Shown here: positions 49,801 through 61,800 of the stretch, piece after piece
Numbering within the stretch: position 1 is the stretch's first letter
Layout of the letters: every line of letters starts with the position of its first letter
Assembly: GCF_027744825.2 (NCBI RefSeq)
Contig: NC_071342.1
Coordinates: 19,688,001 to 19,752,000, forward strand
Origin: Synchiropus splendidus
Taxonomy: Eukaryota > Chordata > Actinopteri > Syngnathiformes > Callionymidae
Direction: 5' to 3'
DNA: 64,000 bases
The notes under the pieces: generated by a model
What the model was told of the DNA's origin: nothing
The model's input: the letters and a program-made list of their open reading frames with translations, nothing else
The model's database searches: none
Made by a program: the position numbers and the translations under genes

Positions 49801-52800
49801 CATCAACAGTTTTAGGAGCTAATGAGAAAAAAACAGTTTAATTAATGAGTGACTGGCAATAAAATGGCAATCATGGAAAAAGGGAACGGAGGGTGCTAAG
49901 CTTCCACTACCACCAATTAAGGCCTAATTACAAACAAATTATATATGTGTTTTGCTGTGGGCTTCAATTTAAGAAAATGGCGTTAATTAAAAGAGAAAAC
50001 AGGCTAATTAATTAAACAGCAGACAAATCTACACAGAAAAGTCTGCTTTGTCTGTCGAGTAATTAATGAAAGACAATAATCCAAATGAGATTCCCCGGCG
50101 TTTGATAAAAGCTCAGCTCCCGTTTTGAAATCCATTTCTAAATTAATAGGCGAAAATGTTCATGTGACTCAGCCACAGATACAATAAAAGTTCAATCAGT
50201 GATAAATTGCTGGTGCTGAAGGAAAGAAGAACAAAGAGGAGAGTTTCCTTAAACTACACGCCTAGTCCCCCTCCCCGGAGGGGCTGAGTCACACTCGGAT
50301 GAGGGGTGGAGAGAGTCACAATCAGATAAAAGCCACTTTCCGCAAAAATGCTGCTCATTAATTTTCTTTATTACAAACACTTGCAGGGAGAAGGTGGCAT
50401 GGAGAGGAGACGGAAGATATAAATATCATGAAACAGTCTTAGTTCAGCTCTTTGTTTCGGCTAAGCCACCATGTCTCCTCTGACAAAATGCCACGCCACC
50501 TTTGTTTCACTGCTTTAAGCGAGGGTTTCCGACGAGCGCTTTTCAAGAACGGTGGGGCTTTTTTCCCTTCCAGTTGCTGCTTCGACTGAAATATGAGCCC
50601 AAATATAAGGAGGGTCTGAAGAGTTGAACCCACAAACACCTCCATTGACTTATCTACTAATGGTAATACCTTGACAACAACTAGATATTGAATAAAATGA
50701 AACGCGTTACATTCATAAAGAGGGACACCCTGGACAGGTCACCAGTCCTTTGCAAGGAAAAAATAACCACTAACACGTATAGACAATTTAGAGTCATCAT
50801 TTCACCTCTATATGTCATGGCAATGTGGGATGCAAACGGAGTGTACTGAGGAAGTAAGCCCAGGGCGACACTTATATGTAGAAATGAATACAAAGTTGAG
50901 GTATCTTAAAGGAAAATGCTTGTAGATTCCAGGACATAAGGATCTCCCCACGGATAACAAAGATACTTCGGCCCATATATGAAATATAAACCAGCAAATG
51001 AACTAGCTCACATTCAGAGTAACCACTAATTTATTTTTATTATTAAATGTAAATACAGTGAGGGAGCGACAGAAGCTGCTGGTTTACTTTTCTGTCTGTA
51101 TAAATATTCTTTATTTTTCCGATGTCAGCAGCAAAACTGGGTGAAACAAATCGTTCCTCGACATAAAACAAATTAGATGACATGTCACAAACATGCATGA
51201 CGCAAAAGCATCACTTTGAATTATAGAACTACATTTCCTTTACACACTTCCTTTTGAAAGTTTCATAACCATCAAAGAAAAATGGAGCATTAATGTCACG
51301 TGTTCCCACAAACAGATTAGCAGCACCCATCCTCTTCATACGTCACTTTCTCTTGTGCGTTTCTTTGTGTGTCTTCGCACATTTCGCACACTCGCATCAT
51401 CAATCGCACCAGTTTTCTTAACGTCCATTGTTCATGAGTGGAGAGTCTCTGTTTTGAAGTGGTAATGCCACTCTAATGGCGGTGATGAGTGCTGTGGGGG
51501 AACCGCCGGCTCTAACACGGTGTGACATCCTTTTGTTGCGAAGCACACCCACCTATTGTATATAAATTACAGCTAAAAAGAAGTCGGCCGCACTGTTTCA
51601 TAAAGCGAAAAAATTGTGAGGGAGTTATTAATTATAGCAGGAATGAGGTTGAATGGAACACTACAAAAGGGTTCATTACTGTGAAGATAAAGCCGCGCAG
51701 GTATAAAGTCAACAAAGCAGGTTTCACCGTGCTGAATTGACATTTACTCTCCATTTGTAAAAGCACCTACGCATCAACTTACTAGTGTCGCCCGTGGCTG
51801 TTCATTTTTCTATTTTTTTTCTGTCTGAAAGTCTCAAAGACACGACCACAAAACCTGCACCCAGGCAAACACTTGTTTGTTTTATCACAAATGTTGGATT
51901 CAATTTAGGACTGTCATGTTGTCACTCCTGGTGCCAAGAGCACCCTTGGCCGGAGGTCTATGATAGACTTTGTGATCGTGTCATCTGACCTTCGGCCACG
52001 TGTCTCGGACACTCGGGTGAAGAGAGGGGCAGAGCTGTCAACCGATCACCACCTGGTGGTGAGTGCGATCCGCTGGCAGGGGAGGAAGCCGGTCAGACCG
52101 GGCAGGCCCAAACGTATTGTGAGGGTCTGCTGGGAACGCCTGGCGGAACCCACTGTCAGTGGGGTCTTTAACTCCCACCTTCGGGAGAGTTTCTCCCAGA
52201 TCCCGAGGGAGGTAGGTGACATGGAGTCTGAGTGGTCCATGTTCTCCTCCTCCATTGTCAGTGCGGCTGCACGCAGTTGTGGTCGCAAGGTCTCCGGTGC
52301 CTGTCGCGGCGGCAATCCCCGAACCCGGTGGTGGACACCGAAAGTAAGGGATGCCGTCAGGCTGAAGAAGGAGTCCTATCGGGTCTTGATGGCCTGTGGG
52401 ACTCCTGAGGCAGCTGACGTGTACCGGCAGGCCAGGCGTGCCGCTTCCCGTGCAGTCGTGGAGGCAAAAACTCGGGTCTGGGAGGAGTTCGGAGAGGCCA
52501 TGGAGGAGGACTATTGGTCGGCCTCGAAGAAATTCTGGCAAACCGTCCGTCGCCTCAGAAGGGGGAAGCAGTGCCTCACCAGTGCTGTTTACAGTGAGGG
52601 TGGGAGACTGCTGACCTCGACTGGTGATGTTGTCGGGCGGTGGAAAGAATACTTCGAGGGTCTCCTCAATCCCGTCGTCACGTCTTCCACTCAGGAAGCG
52701 GGGACTGAGGACTCGGATGGCTCTCCCATCACCCGGGCCGAAGTCACCGAGGTTGTTCGTAAGCTCCTCGGTGGTAGGGCCCCGGGAGTGGATGAGATCC

Positions 52801-55800
52801 GTCCAGAGTATCTGAAATCCCTGGATGTTGTAGGGCTGTCGTGGCTGACACGTCTCTGCAACATCGCGTGGCAGTCGAGGACAGTGCCTCTGGATTGGCA
52901 GACCGGGGTGGTGGTCCCCCTGTTTAAGAAGGGGGACCGGAGGGTGTGTTCCAACTATAGGGGGATCACACTCCTCAGCCTCCCTGGAAAGGTCTATTCC
53001 AGGGTACTAGAGAGGAGACTTCGGCCAATAGTCGAACCTCAGATCCAGGAGGAACAGTGTGGTTTTCGTCCCGGTCGTGGAACACTGGACCAGCTCTATA
53101 CCCTCCACCGGGTGCTCGAGGGTTCATGGGAGTTCGCCCAACCAGTCCACATGTGCTTTGTGGATTTGGAGAAGGCGTTCGACCGTGTCCCTCGCGATGT
53201 CCTGTGGGGGGTGCTCCGGGAATATGGGGTGCGGGACCCTCTGCTAGGGGCTGTCCGCTCCTTGTATGACCGGAGCAGGAGCATGGTTCGCATTGCCGGC
53301 AGGAAATCAGACCTGTTCCCGGTGCATGTTGGTCTCCGCCAGGGCTGCCCTTTGTCACCGGTTCTGTTCATCACTTATATGGACAGAATTTCTAGGCGTA
53401 GCCAGGGGTCGGAGGGGATCCGGTTCGGGAACCACAGAATTTCATCTCTGCTATTTGCGGACGATGTTGTTCTGCTGGCCTCATCGGACCGGGACCTTCA
53501 GCATGCGCTGGGTCGGTTTGCAGCCGAGTGTGAAGCGGCCGGGATGAGGATCAGCACCTCCAAGTCTGAGGCCATGGTTCTCGACCGGAACACGGTGGTT
53601 TGCTCTCTCCAGGTTGGTGGAGAGTTCTTGCCTCAAGTGGCGGAGTTTAAGTATCTCGGGGTCTTGTTCTCGAGTGAGGGAAAAAGGGAGCGTGAGATTG
53701 ATAGACGGGTTGGTGCAGCGGCAGCAGTGATGCGGTCGCTGTATCGGACCGTCGTGGTGAAGAGAGAGCTGAGTCACAAGACGAAGCTCTCGATTTACCG
53801 ATCGATCTACGTTCCCACCCTCACCTATGGTCACGAGCTTTGGGTAGTGACCGAAAGGATGAGATCGCGGATACAAGCGGCTGAGATGAGTTTCCTCCGC
53901 AGGGTGGCTGGGCGCACCCTTAGAGATAGGGTGAGGAGTTCGGTCATCCGGGAGGAGCTCGGGGTGGAGCCGCTGCTCCTCCACATCGAGAGGAACCAGC
54001 TGAGGTGGCTCGGGCATCTGATCCGGATGCCCCCTGGACGCCTCCCTGGGGAGGTGTTCCGGGCATGTCCTACCGGGAGGAGACCCCGGGGAAGACCCAG
54101 GACTCGCTGGAGAGATTATGTCTCCGGTCTGGCCTGGGAACGCCTCGGGATCCCCCGGGAGGAGCTGGAGGAGGTTTGTGCGGACCGGGAAGTTTGGGCT
54201 TCCTTGCTCCGAATGCTGCCTCCGCGACCCGACCCCGGATAAGCGGCAGAAGAAGGTGAAGGTGAAGGTGATGTTGTCACTCTACAAAATCCTACATAAT
54301 GTGTTGATGGTATATGATAACATTTAGGGTAGTAAGCAAAATATTCAAGTTGTTGAAATAAAAATTGGAATACTGAGCACCAGGGACACAATCCACTGAC
54401 TCTTGAGCCAGTAGTTGTTCACAGACAGGGCACAAATAGAAATGTATTAGGTCAAGTTGGTCAGAGACCACAGAACAGAAGTTGACAGGATATTCAGGTG
54501 ACACAGTACAAAAAGGAAGAGCTGGGATGTCCAGTGTCAGAGATAAAGGTACCAGGAAAAAAGAAGGGTTATGGTCCAGACAGGATGATAAACAATAGGG
54601 CTGCATCAGCTAAGACTGCAATCAAAGATTAAATCACACGCTGACGGATAAATTAGTCAACTAGTCGGGATGTTATCGCTGAGGCCACGGGACCATTTCG
54701 CAAAGGACACATCAAAGGACACATACCGTTCAAACCTCATTTTGAGCATTGGAAATATTTTTTAAAAAACACTCCACAAGTGCTTCCAACAATTTACATA
54801 TTTTTGGTTGTTTACATTTATTAATAGAATTACAACACCACAAATTTTATTTTATTTTTTTCATGTTGGCATTTGCTGACTAGGTTGTTAAGGTAGTCAG
54901 TGACTTGTCAACTACATACATAATCGTTGGTTGCAGCCTACTTAATGAGGTTCACCCTAATGCCACTTCCTTAAACCAACAAATCACATCCTCTAAACTT
55001 TTTTTGAGAACTAGTGATCAAACTGGACCTGAGTGAACATCTCTATTCTAACTAATGTTATTACATTGTCTCTACTTCTTTCTGAGGACCTGACACTTCT
55101 CTTTAGTTCTGTGGCACAGGAGAAGTTAGGATAGACAGACTCATCTGTTTTCATGCATTTTCAAGTCCAATCTTAGCAAGATTAAGTCAGTAATTTGGTT
55201 TTCTGAGCCGTGATGTGAAGAAAGACGCCGGCTGATGGCTTAATAAGCTGGAGGCAAGGGTGGCGGGACCAAATGTGTGTCCACTTTTGCAAGAGAAAGC
55301 AAATGACAGTTGAAACTTGACACCCCTTGATCAAACAAATATTTATCTGAACGAATGAGTAAATCAATGAATGAATAAATGAAGACCATTGATGTAGGTT
55401 TATGCTATACAACAGGGAAACACAGAATTCTACTCAGATTCAGACTTCTTCTTCTATACAATCAAAATGACTCCACTAGGTGGCAGTAATGTAAGAGTAT
55501 GCCGTTTACAAGTACTACTTATTGTAAAGAAGAAGAGTATAATTCTACAGATGGTTTGAAAAGGATACATTTAACTGAACAATCACTGACACAACTTAAC
55601 ATTTAAAAGTAGCAAGGAAATCACATCCAGATTTCATATCCGTTCAATATTTGCGAAAGAAGATTCTTTAAAACTGAACATACACAGGGTAAAATGACGT
55701 CATCCCCAGGACATATCTGAAACACCTCATCTGTGTCTGTAATGTCTCGTCCAGTAATAGATATTTGTGTGAGAAGCTTTGAACTTGACACCAAGGAAGT

Positions 55801-58800
55801 GGCTTTTAATTTAAAAGATTGCAATGTGTCACTCAATCAGCTGTCCTCTCATGGCCATCCTACTCCTGACACCATTTGTCATGAAGAGCAAGCAATTATG
55901 CCCTGACCTGACCTCTCTCCACAGTTCTATTGTTAAATAATCTCATCACTTAAAATTGTGCCTATTCAATATTCAATTCATGTTCAGTCTAATCTACTTA
56001 AAAAACACAACAGTGTTTGTGTAAATGCATTTCTTATTCAGTTGCCTCTGTAAATGAATTCAGGATTACCTCGTGCCCTCAGTCAGCTTCCTGTAAATAT
56101 TCAGGAAAATGTGCCGCTTCCCTTTTTGCTAACAAGTGTGAATAAAACGGAGCTCTACGGGGTAATTTTAGCAGAAATCACTGACATCAATCTGTCAAAT
56201 ACATCTGCTGACGGAGCTGCAGGCACTTCACTGTATGTGTCAGTCACTTCCTATTACGCTAATTACAAACTTAATTAGCCCGTGTGCAACTTGCAGCAGT
56301 GTAAAATAATGTGCTTTATCAAAGGACAGAGACCCGGTCCTCTTAATTGGAGGACTTGCACCTTTTAATCTCCTCGACTGCTTCAGAGGGAAGAAATATT
56401 TTGGGAAAAGAGGAACCCTATCTTTCCGGTTTAAAGGAATGCATTAGGGAGATTTGTCTATGCAATGCAGACATTTAGAATATTTAGGTTCTTTAAAGAG
56501 GATGGGATTTCTTTGGGGACGTAAATACTTTCACTCAAGGATAAGCGCGTCTTTATTCGTCTGAAACAAGGAGTCACAGCTTTGGAAATTATTAAAAACT
56601 GATTCAAGAACAAAACACGTCAACCTGCGCGGCGGCTCAGAAGCCTGACAGATGAAAGGGCACGTATCAGGGAGTTTATAAGACGCCTTCAAAGCAGGTT
56701 CTCCCTGTAAATTGTTTTAATGTTGCGATTAAAAAGAAGAAAGAGGGGCAAATAAAAATCATTAATTGATTCAGGCAAAGTCAAAACAAACAATTTTGAC
56801 AGGAAGCCTTCTATCTCGCTTCACAGCGAGATAAGTGGGGGAAGATTGGGGTGAACATATGCAGGAATATTGTCGAGCAAACACGTTGCCGCGGAATTCT
56901 CTTCACAAAACAATCCCTGGAGGGACAAACAGACCTCTTTAGCTTTTCACAGCTGTCGGAATGCTTTTGCATTTTTGCTGAAGAAAACCTGTCCCTATTC
57001 TTTCGGTGAAAAGCTCCACACAATCATGTCGTGGTGTTAGGACCATAAACAAATTAAAGATCTAAGGCACCGCGTAGCAAATGAGCCACTCAATTAAAAG
57101 CTTGAAATTGATTCTGGCCACAGCGGGGATTATTGATCCTCTAAATGTTTGTCACATGGCTCCTGTCAAAAGTGAGCCCGAGCACTGTAAACAAACATGT
57201 CAGTGCTAATAGCGTACATTTAAAGAGCCCCTCGTTTTAACGTTAATTCCACAAGATTCGGTTCCGTAGACGTCACAGGTTTGAGGGAAACACTTTGTGA
57301 AAGAAGGTTATCAGTGCTACACAATAAACGGTGCGTGCCAAACTCCTGTCACATCCCATCATGGTTTTGGCAAAACACACGGCAGGTGCCACGGAGGCGA
57401 GAACCCCAGCTCAGACTAAAACCAATCCACCGGCACTCTAAGAGGCTTTCTGGGGAAAAAAACAGTGCATGCCACTCACACAAGCCTCCATTCTGCTGCC
57501 TTACATCTGACTGTGTTACTCATGGTGGAGAATCCGGAGGCTCGGAGGCTGCACATTAACATCTATTAAACTGTTAAATACCAAGACAGAAATTCTACCA
57601 ATAAGTAATAAGGGCTATCCAAACAAACACTCTTCAGGTTTTTGTAATGCTACTATTAGTGATGTGAAGAAAATAAAACCAATCATTTGAACATTTTTAT
57701 TTCAATTTTACTTCAGTATACAGTTAAATCTTTTACCTGACAAAGTACTATTGAGTAAAATACATAATGTTAAAAAATCAAATTTGTGCATCATACTGTC
57801 AGTGTTTTCCAAACGTATAATAAAATATTTGCAAAAATACACCCAAATTAAAATTCTCAATTCAAAATAAATACAGCCAACTCTCACACCTCGAGTCATT
57901 TTATAGAAACACGCCACTCAGCTTCATAGCAAAGCAGGACTCAAACCTGTGACTTTCTGACTGTGAGACAACAGCACACTACACACAACCATCATGCCTT
58001 GTATACATATTGTAAAATATACACACAGTTATAAGTTGTGATATTTCTACTGTGTGTGCTTACATTCCGCCTCTGTGCTCAGACAAGCGTGTTGTTAACC
58101 ATTCCCTTCCTGGCCTGCAGTGGGTTTATGTTCACAAAAATTGAGGATAACATGAATAGTCGAATTATAAAATGGGCCTTCGTCGTCATAAACAACTGCC
58201 CCGCCTACACACCAAGTCTAATCCGAGAGCTGAGCCTGCAGTATGTTACATGTTTGCTGTTACAAAAACCTGACATGATGCTTTGAGCTACATGCATCGT
58301 GAAACAAAGAAGTTTAACTTTGATGCTCAATCCGCCGCAATTTCTCTATCGCAGACGTAACACAGCCGCCGAGCGTCGACTTAAACGGCAAGTGTGTGTT
58401 AGGTGTGTGTGTGTGTGTGGGGGCTACATTTTATGCTAAATTACTTTCAAACTACTTGATCCTTGATGCCTGCCAAGGCGGTTAGTTACAAAACTTCAGG
58501 CGCTGCATTTAGGGACATGTACACTTCAAAGGTATGAAACTCTTACCTGCAGAATGATTTAACAGTTGAAAGCAATGTACCCTTCATTAAAAAGCAGAGC
58601 CAAAAGTCCTTTAGACACTGCAGCACTTCAAAACTAAGGGGAGGGCTTTCCATTAACTCAATGGAAAAGAGCTGCAGGACTGAATGGTGGGTGTCTGCGC
58701 CTGTTTTTGTTCCTCTATGTCTTTGCAGCAGAAATGGCCACGGATCCATTAGCCTGATTTGTCACAGCAGGAGCACCCCAAAGATCTCTTATCAGCACAA

Positions 58801-61800
58801 CATACCTCTCGAGTGGCGAGTCTGTCGCTCATCTCCTCCGCCTTTGCAATGTCGCCTTCAGCGATGGCCCTCTCTATGCTCCTTTCTAGGCCGGACTGCA
58901 GAAGAGGAGAAAAAAAAATCAGCTTTTTCATGAAATAGGGGTAGAGGGAGAGAAAAAAAAAAATCAAAGAGTAACTTCAAAAGTCCTCAGGGCCTTATTT
59001 TAATATGATTGCCATTACTACAAATATGTAGATTTCCCTTCACAAATGAAAACCTTTTTGATTGGATATTAGTGGGGAAATCTTAGAAATGCTACAGGAG
59101 ATTACCAAACATAAATGTGACTCTTTAATTACACATTTCCATTACAGGCCCGAGCAGGAGGTGGTGTGGAGCAGCCCCCGGTCACTGATGGCATGGCAGT
59201 TCTGCTGTGATGAGCCTATCTGAGGAAGAGCAGCGCCAGATTCCAACCCCAGAAATTTCATCATGTTTAAAAAACTGGAACCAGACAGTCATTAGAGCCA
59301 TGTACTGTACAGTTCAAGACCTTGACATTTGCTGCACAAAACGCCCAGATGATAGCATAAGATACGAGGTCAAAATGTCTTCTTAAATCAGCTTGATGTT
59401 AAACAGCAACCCAAGAAACCACTGGCGGCACGTCTCAATTCAAAGAGTCAGACTTGAGGAAATGACAACAACTCTCATATATTAATTACTAGAAACTGCA
59501 TTTGAGGATTGAAAGAGCTCATTATATCGACTCTGCTTTCATTTAGCTATTAATCGCTTCCCCATCCTTTCATGGCTGCCCCTTCTAACATCAGTAAAAA
59601 CTCAATTTCATGCTGCTTCAAGAGAAAGAATTAAGAACAAAACACTCTCAAATAATCATTAAAGGGATTTCAAAGAGAAATGTAAATGTTTCATATTCAG
59701 AGTCAGCTAAAATGTTCAATCACATCACAGCCAATTTGCTTTATTCTGATTAATAAAACTATTAACATATGAACAAAAGTAAGTTTTTAAAGTCAATCAT
59801 CTGATTCCATTTCATAATTTGTACTGTCACTTACTTCTTATGGAAGGAGAGGGAGCAACCTGGACAGGTAGTTCACTAACCGCAAGCACTCACTTTGACA
59901 ACCAAATTTGAGCAGATTATGACAATCGTTTTCACATTCAACGATAACTCAAACTGACTGACATCATCATTTGTGCACTAAAATGTGATTTGAGCCGCCG
60001 AAGAAAAGCGCTGTTAGCAGATTTCTAACAAGATTAAATGCTCGAGTTGGAAGAAATTAAAATAAATATGATACATTAATTACTTGAAACTGCATTTGAG
60101 GATTGAAAGAGCTCATTATATGGAGTCTGCTTTCATTCAGATTATTAATCACTTCCCCATCCTTTCATGGCTGCCCTCTTCAAACATCAGTAGAAACTCA
60201 ATTTCATGCTGCTTCAAGAGGAAAAATTAAGGACAAAACACTCTCAAATAATCATTAAAGAGATTTTAAAGTGAAATGTAAATGTTTCATTTTCAGTGTC
60301 AGCTAAAATGGTCAGTCAAGTCTTCACATTTTTTATTGGCTCTATATTTGCACATACATTCATTACTAGAATTCAAATAAGCAACAAAGGTTCAATGTAT
60401 TTAAAATATAGCAGCTCCTTCTTCTTCAGTAAAAAATGTCATTTGGATTTTAATGGTCGGAAAGAAAACTACGTCTCACTTTAATCTGAAATACACCAGA
60501 AAGGAGAGTCGTCGTAATCTTATCAGCTATTCCTAATCCTCAGTGTTACCGTCAGTGTCAAACAGACTTACTATAGGATTCTTCCAATGTCAGATCACAT
60601 GAAACAATGAGAGGCGACAGTTGCATGGAAACACAAGGGATGTCATAGCGTTAGCAACAGCTCAACAGATAAGATGGCAGACAGCAGTCTTTGTTACCTT
60701 CGGAGGCGGGTTGGAGCACACAGGGGGGTGAAATCGATCATTTACACCGAAATACTGTTTCAGACCATTCCAGTGCTTCTGCTGCTCATCCTGATGTTGT
60801 CTGCACAGAGAGAAAACGTACTCTACTTGCTCAAAAAGACAGGGTTATAAAAGGAGGTTTGGTACCTTGCCTCTGCTGATTCCTCCTTCTCTGGTCCTGT
60901 TCAATGACATGGAAGAAAAAGCATACTTAAATATGCAGTTATACGGATGTGGAAACAAACCATGTAAATATGAATCATACATTTAGCATTGACGCAGCAT
61001 GCAAGCGGAATTTTTCAGAGCATTTTAAGAGCTGCATTTTGTTCCTATCTCTCAATTCCAGAGATTCAAAATTAATCATTCAGAATTCTTCTGCTCATTA
61101 ACAATGTAGGCCAAATGCGACTAAACAGCAACAACAAGAGTTTCTTCGACATTACCATAGTTACATTCTTGTAACAACATTGAGTCAAACTAAAAGATTA
61201 AAAAGTGAACAGCATTGAAATAAAATACAAATTAGCGACACCATAAGTGTTTGCAAAACAGACAAAAAATCTTTTAAGGATCCTGAGCAAATCATAAAAT
61301 CACATTTAACAGGACTATGTGTCTGAGTGATATTCCTTTCACTGAATTCATTCAATTGCCTGAAATAAATAAAATCAACATGTTTCAAAGTGATGTTACT
61401 TATATCTAATATCTTATTCCCAACAAATGATCCCTTCTTCAAATATATTTGTCTCTCATGGCAATTTGATCTAATCTCACCTGTTAAACTATCCGTATTA
61501 CCGTCTCCTTTGTTGTGTCGTCTTCGTTTTCTTCTTCTTTGGACAGAAGTAACAGCCTTGTTTGCTTCGTCTTTCTTCTTCCGCAATTCACAGAATTTCT
61601 GGAACATTCAATTCATGGTTTTGAAGAGGTTACGTTGAATGACTCGAAGCAACACAAAACAGTCATAACATATTTTCAACGTACATTTTCCAGGGATACA
61701 CCAACATTGAAATAAGAACAACTATGTGTATGAAAGAGGTAAATGACGGAGAAACTTATTTACGGAGCAACTGCTTGGGTCTCACATACTTGCCAGTGCT

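Larger units (their letters stand above)
42429..58805 (-). other. fam204a: fam204a intron 5 (16.4 kb)
   Basis: The largest intron, with no nested host gene recognised. Stretches not listed separately (42429-42999, 43421-44929, 45341-47439, 48011-49129, 50351-51915 apart from the repeat at 50721-50872, 54283-56039 apart from the element at 55444-55540, and 57251-58805 apart from the SINE-like repeat) hold only short unsupported frames. A short GT run lies near 58402-58420. Confidence 0.8.
58896..60697 (-). other. fam204a: fam204a intron 4 with enhancer-like texture
   Basis: 1802 bp. Much of it is balanced, non-repetitive sequence. It contains the duplicated element at 59478-59716 and 60073-60314. 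No other gene is seen. Confidence 0.8.

Noticed and set aside
52038..54017. Several minus-strand and out-of-frame ORFs within the LINE
   Set aside because: Shadows of the GC-rich reverse transcriptase frame.
57915..57985. Functional tRNA gene
   Set aside because: Only a box-B-like word and a loose box A are present; no cloverleaf can be drawn, so a SINE relic fits better.
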